Source: Parvularculaceae bacterium
GTDB taxonomy: Bacteria > Pseudomonadota > Alphaproteobacteria > Caulobacterales > Parvularculaceae
DNA: 64,000 nucleotides
Assembly (NCBI GenBank): GCA_021776475.1
Contig: JAJFFV010000006.1
Span: 124,001 to 188,000, forward strand
Reading direction: 5' to 3'
Below are positions 1 through 10,800 of the stretch, piece by piece. The position numbers and the translations under genes are program-made. How positions within the stretch are numbered: the first letter of the stretch is position 1; every line of letters starts with the position of its first letter. The notes beneath the pieces are model-generated. The model saw nothing but the letters and a program-made list of their open reading frames with translations. It made no database searches and was not told the origin of the DNA.

Positions 1-1164
1 CACGGCTTGCGTACCGAAGCAGTAAACGATGCGGCAACCGTTGCCGGTTGGTGCAAAGATCACAACATCCGGCATCGGACGTTATGCTGGCGTGGCCCGA
101 AACCAGAAACTGGCATTCAAGCCGCAGCCCGGATCGCACGCTACAGGCTGCTGGCGCAGGCATGCGAAGAGACGGGACACACCTGGCTCCTCACAGCTCA
201 CAACGCAGATGACCAGGCCGAAACAGTGTTTGCCCGGCTTGCGCGCGGCAGTGGGCCGGCAGGCCTTGCCTCGATGCGCTCATTCAGCCAAATCGCGGCC
301 CGAGCAGGGAGACCCGTGACACTCGTCCGCCCACTGTTGGACATTGCCCGGGACCGATTACGTGCCACTGCCAGCCTAATAAAGCTGCCGTTTGTCGATG
401 ATCCGAGCAATGATGATATGACCTTTGAGCGAGTTAAAAGGCGGGCCTTTCTGGCTGCAATTGAAGCGCAGGATCTTTTGGAAAAGGCGGCACTGATGCG
501 CCTGGCCAAGCAAATGCGCTCGGCGGTGGAATTGGCGGAAGAAGCGCTGCACCAAGACTATCGCGACGCCGGCGGGTACTTTCACGGATCAAGCTCCATT
601 TGTTTTACCCGGGATACTTATAAAACCCTGTCGCGGGCTCGCCAGTCCCGGTTGTTGTCACGCACGATCGAGGCCGTCAGCGGCAGCCAATATCCGCCAG
701 AGCGTGAAGGGGTCGAAAAAATTGTAGCCGGCATCTGCGCGGGACAGAAAATTCTGACGTTGGGGGGAGTGGTGGTCAGCCTCTCGCAGCGCGATTTGTT
801 CGTCATGCGCGAGCCACACGCGCTTCTTGGCCGTGCCGATGGCAAAGTTGAGCGTTATGAGGTGCCGGTGACGGCGGGAGAACGGGTTCTGTGGGACAAT
901 CGCCTGATCGTGATAGTTCCTGAAAACACCCCGGAAGGGGCGGCTCTTGCGCCAATCGGCTTGGCGCAGTCTGGGCCCAAGGATGCTGCCCTGCTCGCCA
1001 GCAGCCTGCCGGGCCTGTGGTATAAAACTGACCTGGTCGCTGTACCTGGTTACGCAAAAAAAATGTTGTCTCCTGCCGCCGCGCCTTGGAACACGAGGGC
1101 AAGTACCCTAGATATGAGGTTGCTGATAGAAGAACGATTTAATCGCCGGGTCATCCGTTTTTGA
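1..1164 (+). CDS. tilS: tRNA(Ile)-lysidine synthase, 5' end cut by the window
   Basis: Frame is open from the window edge; HNADDQAETVFARLARGSGPAGLASM and downstream FVDDPSNDD are TilS motifs; N-terminal SGGxDS lies outside; followed by ftsH. Confidence 0.93.
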   Translation, partial: HGLRTEAVNDAATVAGWCKDHNIRHRTLCWRGPKPETGIQAAARIARYRLLAQACEETGHTWLLTAHNADDQAETVFARLARGSGPAGLASMRSFSQIAARAGRPVTLVRPLLDIARDRLRATASLIKLPFVDDPSNDDMTFERVKRRAFLAAIEAQDLLEKAALMRLAKQMRSAVELAEEALHQDYRDAGGYFHGSSSICFTRDTYKTLSRARQSRLLSRTIEAVSGSQYPPEREGVEKIVAGICAGQKILTLGGVVVSLSQRDLFVMREPHALLGRADGKVERYEVPVTAGERVLWDNRLIVIVPENTPEGAALAPIGLAQSGPKDAALLASSLPGLWYKTDLVAVPGYAKKMLSPAAAPWNTRASTLDMRLLIEERFNRRVIRF

Positions 1165-1235
1165 GATTTTACAGCAAGGTTACCGTAAGGTTTCCCTGCG
1201 AAGATGGCCGCTGGCACTGAACACAGGACTTTTTC

Positions 1236-3137
1236 ATGAACGGACGTAACTGGCTTATCTGGGGCGTAATGCTGATCCTACTGCTGCTAATGGTGCAGTA
1301 TATTAGCTCCACCGGCACCAGCACCAGCACCACACAGCTGACATATTCTCAATTTGTCGAGATGATCGCCAGCGGCGAAATCCAGGAAGCTGTGATTGAT
1401 GGCGAGAAAGTTACTGGCAAGCTTGCGAACGGCAACCCCTATCTCGTTGCGGTACCCCTCGAAGCCAACGTGGCAGATCGTCTGGCGGATGCCGGCGTTG
1501 ATACGACAATCAAACCGGAAGAGGAATTACCGCTTCTTCTTGCGGTCATTTTCCAGTTGCTGCCATTTATAATTCTGCTCGGGATCATCTTTTTCGCCAT
1601 GCGACAAATGCAAGGCGGCGGCGGCAAAGCCATGGGCTTTGGCAAGTCGCGCGCAAAGTTGCTGACCGAGCGGCATGGCCGGATCACGTTTGATGATGTT
1701 GCCGGGATCGACGAGGCCAAGGAAGAACTTGAAGAAATCGTCGACTACCTGAAAGACCCGATGCGCTTTCAGCGGCTGGGCGGAAAAATTCCGAAAGGTG
1801 CGCTGCTTGTCGGCCCGCCAGGAACGGGTAAAACATTGCTCGCCCGCGCGATCGCCGGTGAAGCGAACGTGCCATTCTTCACGATTTCAGGCTCGGATTT
1901 TGTCGAAATGTTCGTCGGCGTTGGAGCCTCCCGCGTCCGTGATATGTTTGAGCAGGCAAAAAAAAATGCCCCGTGTATTATCTTTATCGACGAGATTGAC
2001 GCAGTCGGCCGCTCCCGCGGCGCCGGACTTGGCGGTGGTAATGATGAGCGCGAGCAGACCCTGAACCAGCTTCTGGTCGAGATGGATGGGTTTGAAACCA
2101 ATGAAGGCATCATTCTGATTGCCGCAACGAACCGTCCGGATGTCCTCGATCCGGCATTGTTGCGCCCCGGCCGTTTCGACCGTCAGGTTGTTGTGCCAAA
2201 TCCCGATCTGGTTGGCCGTGAAAAAATTCTTGGCGTTCATATCAAAAAAGTACCACTTGGCCCGGATGTGAAAATCCGCACCATCGCCCGGGGTACACCA
2301 GGATTTTCTGGCGCTGACCTTGCCAATCTGGTGAATGAAGCAGCGCTTCTCGCGGCCCGGCGCAACAAACGCCTGGTGACAAATAAAGAATTTGAAGACG
2401 CTAAAGACAAGATCATGATGGGCGCCGAACGCCGGTCGATGGTTATGGACGAGAAAGAAAAACGTAACACGGCCTATCACGAAGCCGGTCACGCGCTGGT
2501 GGCGCTGACGGTGCCTGAGTCTGATCCGGTCCACAAAGCGACGATCATTCCGCGCGGCCGGGCACTCGGTCTCGTTATGCAACTACCTGAGCGTGACAAG
2601 TACTCCATGAACTATGTTCAGATGACCTCGCGCCTTGCCATCATGATGGGGGGCCGCGTCGCGGAAGAACTGAAATTTGGCAAGGATCAGGTTACATCGG
2701 GTGCTGCCTCAGACATCGAGCAGGCGACCAAGCTCGCCCGTCGAATGATTACTCAATGGGGCTATTCCGAGGAGCTTGGTTTTGTCGCCTATGGTGAGAA
2801 TCAGGATGAAGTGTTTCTTGGTCACTCGGTTTCCCGGACCCAGAATGTATCGGAGCAAACGGCGCAGAAAATTGATTCTGAAGTAAAACGTCTGGTTGAT
2901 GAAGGTTACGCTGAGGCGAAACGCATTCTGACTGAGCGGCGGGAAGAATGGGAGCGTCTTTCACAGGGGCTGCTGGAATTTGAAACCCTGACGGGTGAAG
3001 AGATTAAAGCGCTCCTGCGAGGCGAGAAAATCGTTCGGGAAGATTTCGATGAAAACCAGGCCGAGCCGCCATCTTCCGTGCCAACAGCAGGCGCGCACAC
3101 AGGCGAAGCGCCCGATGCTGAACCGCAGAGCGCATAA
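1236..3137 (+). CDS. ftsH: ATP-dependent zinc metalloprotease FtsH
   Basis: GPPGTGKT Walker [15 protein letters not shown] region, HEAGH zinc site, N-terminal TM segments. Confidence 0.98.
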   Translation: MNGRNWLIWGVMLILLLLMVQYISSTGTSTSTTQLTYSQFVEMIASGEIQEAVIDGEKVTGKLANGNPYLVAVPLEANVADRLADAGVDTTIKPEEELPLLLAVIFQLLPFIILLGIIFFAMRQMQGGGGKAMGFGKSRAKLLTERHGRITFDDVAGIDEAKEELEEIVDYLKDPMRFQRLGGKIPKGALLVGPPGTGKTLLARAIAGEANVPFFTISGSDFVEMFVGVGASRVRDMFEQAKKNAPCIIFIDEIDAVGRSRGAGLGGGNDEREQTLNQLLVEMDGFETNEGIILIAATNRPDVLDPALLRPGRFDRQVVVPNPDLVGREKILGVHIKKVPLGPDVKIRTIARGTPGFSGADLANLVNEAALLAARRNKRLVTNKEFEDAKDKIMMGAERRSMVMDEKEKRNTAYHEAGHALVALTVPESDPVHKATIIPRGRALGLVMQLPERDKYSMNYVQMTSRLAIMMGGRVAEELKFGKDQVTSGAASDIEQATKLARRMITQWGYSEELGFVAYGENQDEVFLGHSVSRTQNVSEQTAQKIDSEVKRLVDEGYAEAKRILTERREEWERLSQGLLEFETLTGEEIKALLRGEKIVREDFDENQAEPPSSVPTAGAHTGEAPDAEPQSA

Positions 3138-3140
3138 TAG

Positions 3141-3533
3141 ATGTCTTTCTTGCCGTCCTCTCCCGTCTCCGTCTTCTTGGCGACGGCGCGGGCAGAGGAG
3201 GCAAAAAATTTTTACGCGGATGTCCTCGGCCTGACATTGCGAGAGGATACCCCGTTTGCGGTTGTGTTCGATCTGCACGGTGCAGAACTCAGAATTTCCA
3301 AAGTGCCCGAATTCAAACCGTTCCCCTGGACCGTACTCGACTGGCAAGTGCCTGACATAACTGATGCGATGAGCGATCTGGCCAAAAAAAAGGTCGAGTT
3401 CGCGCGTTTTGGCGGTATCGAACAGGACGAAAACGGTATCTGGACCACACCCGACGGCGCCGCAAAAATTGCCTGGTTTAAAGACCCGGACGGCAATGTC
3501 CTGTCGGTGTCCGAGCGCAAAGATCCCTGCTAG
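3141..3533 (+). CDS. VOC/glyoxalase-family protein
   Basis: Small protein with AEEAKNFYADVLGL...FKDPDGNVLSV, typical of VOC domains. Confidence 0.8.
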   Translation: MSFLPSSPVSVFLATARAEEAKNFYADVLGLTLREDTPFAVVFDLHGAELRISKVPEFKPFPWTVLDWQVPDITDAMSDLAKKKVEFARFGGIEQDENGIWTTPDGAAKIAWFKDPDGNVLSVSERKDPC

Positions 3534-3554
3534 GTAGAGGGTGATGGGGTATAT

Positions 3555-4358
3555 GTGACTTTCAAAATTATGGGCATTGTCAATGTGACGCCGGATTCTT
3601 TTTCCGACGGCGGCGAATTTCTGTCCACCAATAAAGCTGTTGCGCACGCGTTTCTGCAGGCTGATTTAGGCGCCGATATTCTTGATATTGGTGGTGAGTC
3701 AACAAGACCGGGTGCGGAAGAAGTGCCCGCTGCGGAAGAATATGCTCGTGTCATCCCTGTTATCGAGGCGTTGGCGGGTCGGACTGACAAATTGATTTCG
3801 ATCGATACGCGCAAACCGGAAATCGCGGAAGCTGCAAAAAAAGCCGGCGCCCATATCTGGAACGATGTCTCTGCGCTGACATTTACAGATGAAAGCCTGG
3901 CAACCGCCAAACGTCTGAACATGCCAGTAGTGTTGATGCATGCGCAAGGCAGCCCACAAACCATGCAGAATGATCCACACTACAGCGATGTTGTGCAGGA
4001 CGTGAAACTGTGGCTCGCTCGGCGTATCCATGCGTGTGAAAAAAAAGGCATCCCGCGTGAAAAACTGATCATCGATCCGGGCATCGGTTTTGGCAAAAGC
4101 CTTGATCATAATCTGGCGCTTCTGAACGGCTTTGGCGAGTTTCGGGACCTCGGATGTCCGGTTATGCTTGGGGCATCGCGTAAGCGCTTCATTTCGATGC
4201 TGGATGACGGCGCCGGCGCGGATGAACGCCTGGGCGGCTCCATTGCGGCCGTGTTGGCAGGGGCTGCCCGGGGTGTATCGATCTTCCGGGTCCATGAAGT
4301 CGCTGAATCGCGGCAGGCGCTGGCCACATATTCGGCAATAAAAAGTGTTAACCAATGA
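3555..4358 (+). CDS. folP: dihydropteroate synthase (GTG start)
   Basis: MGIVNVTPDSFSDGG, DIGGESTRPGA, DPGIGFGKS, GASRKRFI motifs. Confidence 0.97.
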   Translation: MTFKIMGIVNVTPDSFSDGGEFLSTNKAVAHAFLQADLGADILDIGGESTRPGAEEVPAAEEYARVIPVIEALAGRTDKLISIDTRKPEIAEAAKKAGAHIWNDVSALTFTDESLATAKRLNMPVVLMHAQGSPQTMQNDPHYSDVVQDVKLWLARRIHACEKKGIPREKLIIDPGIGFGKSLDHNLALLNGFGEFRDLGCPVMLGASRKRFISMLDDGAGADERLGGSIAAVLAGAARGVSIFRVHEVAESRQALATYSAIKSVNQ

Positions 4359-4429
4359 TTGGACCAAATGTGCTATTCGACTGTCCGGCATACCAAGCGC
4401 TGGCAACCTGGCGGTAAGGAGTAAGTTTC

Positions 4430-5797
4430 ATGCGCGGTGATGACGTGAACAGGACGGAACGCGAGATTTTTGGCACTGACGGGGTGCGCGGCATGGCAAA
4501 CGCTGGCGCGATGACGCCGGCCAATATTCTGCGGCTTGGTATGGCTGCTGGCCGTGTATTCAGACGCGGCGAGCACCGGCACCGGGTCGTGATTGGCAAA
4601 GATACAAGGCTGTCTGGATACATGATTGAACCGGCGCTGACCGCTGGGTTTACTGCCGCCGGGATGGATGTCTTCCTTCTTGGTCCGTTGCCGACGCCGG
4701 CGATGGCGATGTTGACCCGATCGCTCCGGGCTGATCTGGGGGTCATGATCTCTGCCTCTCATAATCCGTACCATGATAATGGGTTGAAGTTTTTTGGCCC
4801 GGACGGATACAAGTTATCTGATATGGTGGAACTGGAAATCGAACGGCTGATGGCTGATGGACCGGACATAGGTCTCGCGCCATCGGCCGATCTTGGCCGG
4901 GCAAAACGGATTGACGATGCCGGTGCGCGCTACATTGAATTTGCTAAAACCACTTTTCCGCGCGGACTGTCGCTTGACGGTATGCGCATCGTCCTCGATT
5001 GTGCCAACGGCGCCGGATATAAAGTCGCCCCCACGGTTTTGTGGGAATTGGGCGCGGATGTAAAAACCATCGGCGTGGAGCCGAACGGTTTCAACATAAA
5101 CCGTGGCATTGGCTCGACCGCTCCCAAGCAAATGAGTGACGCGGTTCTCGAATACAGAGCCGATATTGGGATTGCCCTTGATGGAGACGCGGACCGTGTT
5201 GTGATTTCGGATGAAAAAGGCCGGGTCATTGATGGCGATCAGATTATGGCGACCATTGCCGAAGCGTGGCGTGCAGATGGTCGCTTGCGCGGCGGCGGTG
5301 TCGTCTCAACAATCATGGCCAATTTGGGCTTTGAGCAGCATCTTGCCGCTATGAAGCTGAACCTTATACGAACTAAAGTGGGTGACCGCTACGTCGTAGA
5401 AGCTATGCGCGAGAAACATATCAACATGGGTGGCGAGCCGTCTGGTCATATCATCCTCAGCGATTATGCGCGCACCGGAGACGGGCTGGTGACTGCGCTG
5501 CAGGTTCTCGCGGGGATTGCAGCTGGGTCGAAACCGACTAGCGAGGTTTGTCACAGGTTTACACCTTATCCGAGCGTTCTTGAAAATGTCCGCTATGCCA
5601 AAGGCGAACCACTGGCAGCGCCTTCTGTGATAAAAGCGATCAAGAATGGTGAGGCTGCCTTTAACGGCAAGGGCCGTGTCGTTATCCGTAAATCCGGCAC
5701 TGAACCAGTTATTCGTGTGATGGCCGAGGGCGAAGATGAAGCGCTGGTAAAACGGGTGGTCGGTGACATTGTCCGTGAACTCGAAGCCGTTTGCTGA
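4430..5797 (+). CDS. glmM: phosphoglucosamine mutase
   Basis: [38 protein letters not shown] motifs. Confidence 0.97.
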   Translation: MRGDDVNRTEREIFGTDGVRGMANAGAMTPANILRLGMAAGRVFRRGEHRHRVVIGKDTRLSGYMIEPALTAGFTAAGMDVFLLGPLPTPAMAMLTRSLRADLGVMISASHNPYHDNGLKFFGPDGYKLSDMVELEIERLMADGPDIGLAPSADLGRAKRIDDAGARYIEFAKTTFPRGLSLDGMRIVLDCANGAGYKVAPTVLWELGADVKTIGVEPNGFNINRGIGSTAPKQMSDAVLEYRADIGIALDGDADRVVISDEKGRVIDGDQIMATIAEAWRADGRLRGGGVVSTIMANLGFEQHLAAMKLNLIRTKVGDRYVVEAMREKHINMGGEPSGHIILSDYARTGDGLVTALQVLAGIAAGSKPTSEVCHRFTPYPSVLENVRYAKGEPLAAPSVIKAIKNGEAAFNGKGRVVIRKSGTEPVIRVMAEGEDEALVKRVVGDIVRELEAVC

Positions 5798-5983
5798 ACC
5801 CTGCCGCTAAAGTATTCAGAAAAGACGAAACTTCGTGGTTCAATGGCTGAGACGGTGTCGATATTGCTGGATGTTGATCTGAGCTGGTAGTAATACCCGA
5901 AATAAGCAAGGGAGCTCTATGGTACGCTATTGTGATACTAGCACTGCCGATTTCCAAACTGATGCTGACCTTGGGAAAACGAA

Positions 5984-6772
5984 ATGAAAGGTCGTGTCCT
6001 GATCATCGCTGGATCTGACCCTTCAGGCGGGGCAGGGATTCAGGCTGATATCAAGACGGTAACGGCGCTTGGTGGTTACGCCATGACCGCTGTCACAGCC
6101 GTCACCGTGCAAAACACGAGGGGCGTCTTTGGGGTTCACCAGATACCCGCCGACATTATCGCTGATCAAATCCGGGTCGCTCTTGCAGATATCGGGGCGG
6201 ACGTGATCAAAGTCGGCATGATTGGTGATCTTGCGGCCGCTGAAGTGATTGAAGCCGCCTTAAAGAGAAACCTGGATATTCCGGTTGTTCTCGATCCGGT
6301 ATTGGTCGCCACCAGCGGTGATAGACTAGCAAAGGACGGTGTTGCGCTCTTTGTCAAAGACCAGCTGATACCGATCAGCACCGTGCTGACACCCAACCTG
6401 CCCGAGGCTGAAACCCTGTCCGGCGTCACAATAACTGACGGCGTCTCCCGGGATGCGGCCGCCCGAGGCTTGCTCCGGCAGGGCGCCAAAGCCGTTCTCC
6501 TGAAAGGTGGTCATGCTCAAGGGAAAATTGTCGAAGATCTGTTGTTCACAGAAAACGATCGGGAAATATTCTCATCGCCGCGCCTTAAGACAACCAGCAC
6601 TCACGGTACGGGTTGCACCCTGGCATCCGCTGTTGCTATCAGTCTAGCGCAAGGCCTCGGCGTGAAAGCGTCAGTTAGGGCTGGCATCGCATATACGCAA
6701 GGGGCCATCAGGACGGCCCCAGGGTTTGGCGTAGGTTACGGACCACTAAACCATTGTCACCGCCTGACATAA
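5984..6772 (+). CDS. thiD: hydroxymethylpyrimidine/phosphomethylpyrimidine kinase
   Basis: AGSDPSGGAGIQADIKT, DPVLVATSGDRL, STHGTGCTLASA motifs. Confidence 0.95.
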   Translation: MKGRVLIIAGSDPSGGAGIQADIKTVTALGGYAMTAVTAVTVQNTRGVFGVHQIPADIIADQIRVALADIGADVIKVGMIGDLAAAEVIEAALKRNLDIPVVLDPVLVATSGDRLAKDGVALFVKDQLIPISTVLTPNLPEAETLSGVTITDGVSRDAAARGLLRQGAKAVLLKGGHAQGKIVEDLLFTENDREIFSSPRLKTTSTHGTGCTLASAVAISLAQGLGVKASVRAGIAYTQGAIRTAPGFGVGYGPLNHCHRLT

Positions 6773-6799
6773 AAAACCCCGGCACAAGACCGGGGTTTT
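6772..6799. terminator. Rho-independent terminator between convergent thiD and TonB receptor
   Basis: AAAAACCCCGGcacaagaCCGGGGTTTT hairpin with A/T tracts on both sides. Confidence 0.85.
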
Positions 6800-6820
6800 C
6801 CGCCACAAAGCTGATTTGTC

Positions 6821-9088
6821 CTAGTTGAAGCTCGCCTTCAGCTCAACACCATATACCGGTGGCTCATTTACGAAGCCGGTGAGGTTGTTGAAGTCAATCG
6901 CGCCGCGCAGGGACTGGTCATCGAAGATGTTCCGTCCAAAGACAGCAAATTCGAGGTCACCTTCAGGGTTAGTGACACCGACACGCAAGCCCACTTCGAG
7001 CAATCCATCGCTTTGGAATTCTGCGCTCTCGTAGAGAAGGAAGTTCTTTTCGCTCTCATAGGCAACATCCGTAAACATGAACAGCTCGCCGCCGCCGTCG
7101 CGATCATGCGAGAACCTGGCGGTGACATTTGCTATCCACTCAGGTGAATGCGGCAGTGTGTTACCATTGATCGAGACAAGGCCTGCTGGGATAGAAGGAT
7201 CAACTGTGCTGTCGGGATCAAGAACAGTACATCCGCCGCCACAGGGCTGGATGAACAGGTTAGGGTCTTTGATTTCGGTACTGTTGTAGCTAAGGCCGCC
7301 CGTGAAGAAGGCGTTCGGTGTAGGTGCCCAACGTCCGTCGAACTCGAACCCGTAGCCTTCAGTTTTGTCGGCATTAACGAGCTGGTTGAAGTTGGCGCCG
7401 CCGCCAACCGCTGTCAGCTGCTGATCAGAGAGTTCATAGAAAAATCCGGTCAGGCTGTAGGAGCCTTTTCCTTCGTCAAAGTTGCCTTTGACCCCAGCTT
7501 CATAGGAGATCACTTCTTCTGTGTCGGCTTTGGTTATGACATCGCCGAACAGCAGGCGACCCTGGAACGATGGCGCGCGGTGTGCGGTCGCGATCCGCCC
7601 AAAGACGCTCGTATCCTCGTCCACTTCATAGGTGGCGCTAATATCCCAGCTGACAAAGTCATCATCGCTGGATTGATCAGCGGGCAGGGCGACGTCAGGG
7701 ACACCAAGGAAGGCCAGCGGCGATTGAACACGTTGGGCCGAGAAGTCTTTCTTGTCGCTGGAATAGCGCAGACCACCCTGCAAGGTAAGCTGATCGCTGG
7801 CTTCATAATTTACATTACCGAACAAGGCCCACGCTTCTGTGTTTTGTGACTGGAATGCGTAGCCATCTTGTGGGTTGCCGGGTGCAAGGGACTCGAAATT
7901 GAAGCTGTCGATCGCCAGATCTTCATCGAAATAGAAAAAGCCCAGAATGTAGTCGATTGGCCCAAGGTCGTTGGAGGCGAACCGAATTTCCTGTGTAAAC
8001 TGTTCAAGCTTCGGCAGGCCGTCAGCACTTTCCGCGTCGAATGGAATTGGCGCTGGCACATCGTTGCCAATAAATGAAGCGCCGAAACCGCCATCGATGT
8101 CACCACGGGAAAAGAACTCAACATCTTTAAACCCGGTGACAGAAGTCAGCGTGTGTGTGTCCAGATCATAATCGAATGTTGCTGTCGCACCGTATCCACG
8201 GGTCTTTTGCTTGTTTACCCCGTCATAATTCACCTGATCCCTCGAAAACGCTGGAACAATATTATTCGTACCCGGTTGTACGAGATTAGCGCGGAACAGA
8301 CGGGCAGTGCCATCGTTACCCCAACCATGGACGTTGAACAGAGCGTTCAATGGTCCTTCGTTGTCGTAAAGTAACAGCGCGCGCCAGCCAAAATCGATGT
8401 AGCCGCCCAGATCGCTTTCTGGACCAGCGGACTGATTGTTGACCCAGTCATCGCGGTGGTTGAGAACGCCGGATAAGCGCATCGCCCAGTCATCGTTTAG
8501 GGGTCCGCTAATCGCTGCTTCGGTTGCGGTGGTGTTATATTTTGCCCATGACACATTGGCATAAGCCTCAAATTCTTCTGTCGGCCGGGCCGATGCTACT
8601 TTAACCACACCAGCCGGTGTGTTGCGGCCAAACAGTGTGCCTTGCGGGCCGCGTAGAACTTCAACCTGATCAATGTCAAAAAGAGGCAGGCCCTTCATGA
8701 CCGGGTTTTCCAGGACAACATCGTCATAGACAAAAGAGACCGGTTGCGAACCATTTAGGTCGAAGTCCGTGTTGCCAAGGCCGCGGATATAAAACCGCGG
8801 GAAGGTGCGTCCGAATGATGATTCGATCTGCAGGCTTGGGACCCGCCCAGACAGGAAGCGGATATCTGCGCCGGCTGATTTCAGGACATCGAGTTTTTCG
8901 CCGCCTACTGTTGCAACAGATATCGGCACGTCCTTGATATCTTCTGTGCGCTTCTGTGCGGTGACAGTAATGATATCGAGAGGCCCGTCTCCTTGTGCCG
9001 CCGCAACAGCGGGCAGGCTTAGAGCAAAAGCGCTGGCTGTGCACAGCAGAGCATTGAGGCCTTGTCGGCGAGAAACAGATTTTTTCAT
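6821..9088 (-). CDS. TonB-dependent receptor
   Basis: Signal peptide, ITVTAQKRTEDIKDVPISV TonB/plug region, VEVLRGPQGTLFGRNTPAG, C-terminal beta-strand ending in F-N. Confidence 0.95.
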   Translation of the reverse strand: MKKSVSRRQGLNALLCTASAFALSLPAVAAAQGDGPLDIITVTAQKRTEDIKDVPISVATVGGEKLDVLKSAGADIRFLSGRVPSLQIESSFGRTFPRFYIRGLGNTDFDLNGSQPVSFVYDDVVLENPVMKGLPLFDIDQVEVLRGPQGTLFGRNTPAGVVKVASARPTEEFEAYANVSWAKYNTTATEAAISGPLNDDWAMRLSGVLNHRDDWVNNQSAGPESDLGGYIDFGWRALLLYDNEGPLNALFNVHGWGNDGTARLFRANLVQPGTNNIVPAFSRDQVNYDGVNKQKTRGYGATATFDYDLDTHTLTSVTGFKDVEFFSRGDIDGGFGASFIGNDVPAPIPFDAESADGLPKLEQFTQEIRFASNDLGPIDYILGFFYFDEDLAIDSFNFESLAPGNPQDGYAFQSQNTEAWALFGNVNYEASDQLTLQGGLRYSSDKKDFSAQRVQSPLAFLGVPDVALPADQSSDDDFVSWDISATYEVDEDTSVFGRIATAHRAPSFQGRLLFGDVITKADTEEVISYEAGVKGNFDEGKGSYSLTGFFYELSDQQLTAVGGGANFNQLVNADKTEGYGFEFDGRWAPTPNAFFTGGLSYNSTEIKDPNLFIQPCGGGCTVLDPDSTVDPSIPAGLVSINGNTLPHSPEWIANVTARFSHDRDGGGELFMFTDVAYESEKNFLLYESAEFQSDGLLEVGLRVGVTNPEGDLEFAVFGRNIFDDQSLRGAIDFNNLTGFVNEPPVYGVELKASFN

Positions 9089-9276
9089 GATGTTACCTTG
9101 TCAGTTTGTCGTTCGCTGTTATCGGGCGCCTTATGGCGCGCCGAACTTTTTTTTAAAATGTTATGCGAGACGTCTTATAGAGCCGATTGTTTTGAATTAC
9201 TGTCACCCAAGCGCAACACTCATCGTGAAGCGCCAGGTCGGTTTTATCGTTTGAAAAAGCCAAACAAAATCAATGC

Positions 9277-9522
9277 TCAGGAATGCTGATACCTTTCAGG
9301 CTGGTTGTCTTTTTTTGCTGAGCGGTGCGTTACCATGTCTTGATGCAGCTTCGTTATTGCCTTGCTGCCTGTAGATTTGCACAAACAAGGGACCAGTCCG
9401 TGGATGAGGCAGGCAAAGCCTGCGAAGATCATCGAAAATCCAAACCTGGACGCTTGCGCCAGATGCTCGGAATAGCTTTCGTCAACTGTTGCTGGGTGCT
9501 CCAGAAATACTTTTTTCAACAT
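9277..9522 (-). CDS. small membrane protein, DUF6356-like
   Basis: MLKKVFLEHPATVDESYSEHLAQASRFGFSMIFAGFACLIHGLVPCLC; start taken at the internal ATG 9522. Confidence 0.65.
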   Translation of the reverse strand: MLKKVFLEHPATVDESYSEHLAQASRFGFSMIFAGFACLIHGLVPCLCKSTGSKAITKLHQDMVTHRSAKKDNQPERYQHS

Positions 9523-9586
9523 CGGTTTCTTCCAGGTCGAGGGCAAAGTTACGAGGTCTTCTAAAACAGCAGTTTAGATTTTCTAT

Positions 9587-9603
9587 TGTGAAATAATTTC
9601 ACA
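9587..9603. promoter_or_regulatory. perfect dyad TGTGAAAT-A-ATTTCACA upstream of Lrp/AsnC-type gene
   Basis: 8-bp arms around one central base; a second palindrome GCCATATGGC at 9610-9619; half-site AATTCACA nearer the start codon. Confidence 0.55.
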
Positions 9604-9651
9604 GAATATGCCATATGGCGTAAGAACATGCAATAAATTCACACCCGGAAG

Positions 9652-10116
9652 GTGAATATGGAAAAAATTGATGAGTTTGATCGAAAAATACTCAATCTGC
9701 TCCAGATTGATTCGAGCCTGAGTGTGGTTGAGGTCGGTGAACAGGTCGGTTTGTCACACAATGCCTGCTGGCGCCGGATCAAACGGCTCCAGGAAGCAGG
9801 CATCGTCGCCGCGCGCGTGGCCCTTCTCGATCGTGCCAGGGTTGGGCTGTCGGTAACGGTTTTTGTTTTTATACGAACGAGTAATCACGATGATAAATGG
9901 CTGGCGACGTTCTCAAAAGGCATAAAATCAATGCCAGAAGTCGCCGAATTTCACCGGCTGAGCGGCAACATCGACTATATTCTGAAGCTGCATGTCAGGG
10001 ATATTGCCGATTATGATCGGGTGTATAAAAAACTGATCCGCATAGCGCCTTTAAGTGATGTCAGTTCAAGCTTTTCAATGGAAGAGATCAAATGGACGAC
10101 GGCGCTGCCGCTGTGA
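9652..10116 (+). CDS. Lrp/AsnC-family transcriptional regulator
   Basis: IDEFDRKILNLLQIDSSLSVVEVGEQVGLSHNACWRRIKRLQEAGI HTH plus C-terminal RAM-like domain. Confidence 0.93.
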   Translation: MNMEKIDEFDRKILNLLQIDSSLSVVEVGEQVGLSHNACWRRIKRLQEAGIVAARVALLDRARVGLSVTVFVFIRTSNHDDKWLATFSKGIKSMPEVAEFHRLSGNIDYILKLHVRDIADYDRVYKKLIRIAPLSDVSSSFSMEEIKWTTALPL

Positions 10117-10190
10117 TCAGGTTAGGGGAGGCCCCCGCCGGCAGTCAAAGGGTAGGAATACCGGCAGGGGCAGATATATGACAAACCTGA

Positions 10191-10589
10191 TTAGTGTCTC
10201 ACCACAACGATGCGCTTGTTGTGGTTGCCATATCTGTAGTGCAGGCGAGCCTTTCGGTCATGATAAAAGTCGATAGACGAAGGACGCGCGGCGTGAATGC
10301 CGCGGCGGTAGGCCGGGCCCTGCCATACAAAGGCGCTTGCCGGGCAGTAGGTCCTGGCTTCGTCGCGGGCATTTTCTCTGCGATCTGCATAATCCTCAAT
10401 GACATCGCGCGGCCCGCGATCATATGCCTCATCAATGCGCGACCCGATTCGATCGCGTCTGTCTTCCACAAGATCCGGGCAGCGTTCGGGGTTGAAGGCC
10501 CAATAGCCAGGCATCGGCGCGCCGGCATTGGCTGATCCGAAGGCGCACAGTCCAGTAACTGTCAATATACTGAATAGTACAGTTTTCAT
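10191..10589 (-). CDS. small secreted hypothetical protein
   Basis: Signal peptide (MKTVLFSILTVTGLCAFGSANA) then charged mature region with paired Cys. Confidence 0.55.
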   Translation of the reverse strand: MKTVLFSILTVTGLCAFGSANAGAPMPGYWAFNPERCPDLVEDRRDRIGSRIDEAYDRGPRDVIEDYADRRENARDEARTYCPASAFVWQGPAYRRGIHAARPSSIDFYHDRKARLHYRYGNHNKRIVVVRH

Positions 10590-10800
10590 ATCCGTTTTGT
10601 CCTTTCCTGAACAATGCCCCCAGGCATGCTGGAACAGGCAGGCGCGATGCTCCGTTGTGCTCTGTCTCTAAAACGCAAAGGCAGGCGGAAACCCGTCGCT
10701 TGGTGATGAACAAATTGCGTAAACGCTAAGACCAACGGCAAGAAGTGCTGGCTACGGGAGAACCGCGGTGGGTTGACGAACAGGCGGTTTGCAGTGGGGT

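Noticed and set aside
1887-2582. 231-aa - strand ORF inside ftsH
   Set aside because: Antisense shadow ORF of a highly conserved gene; composition is not protein-like.
7148-7849. 233-aa + strand ORF inside the TonB receptor gene
   Set aside because: Antisense shadow of a clear TonB receptor frame.
9123-9153. Hairpin GCGCC-TTAT-GGCGC followed by T8 upstream of the TonB gene
   Set aside because: Only a 5-bp stem and the T tract is offset by several bases; both neighbouring genes are on the other strand, so terminator status is unsupported.
10132-10170. GC-rich inverted repeat CCCCCGCCGG...CCGGCAGGGG after the Lrp/AsnC gene
   Set aside because: Stem has a mismatch, a long loop and no T tract; possibly a factor-dependent end but not callable.
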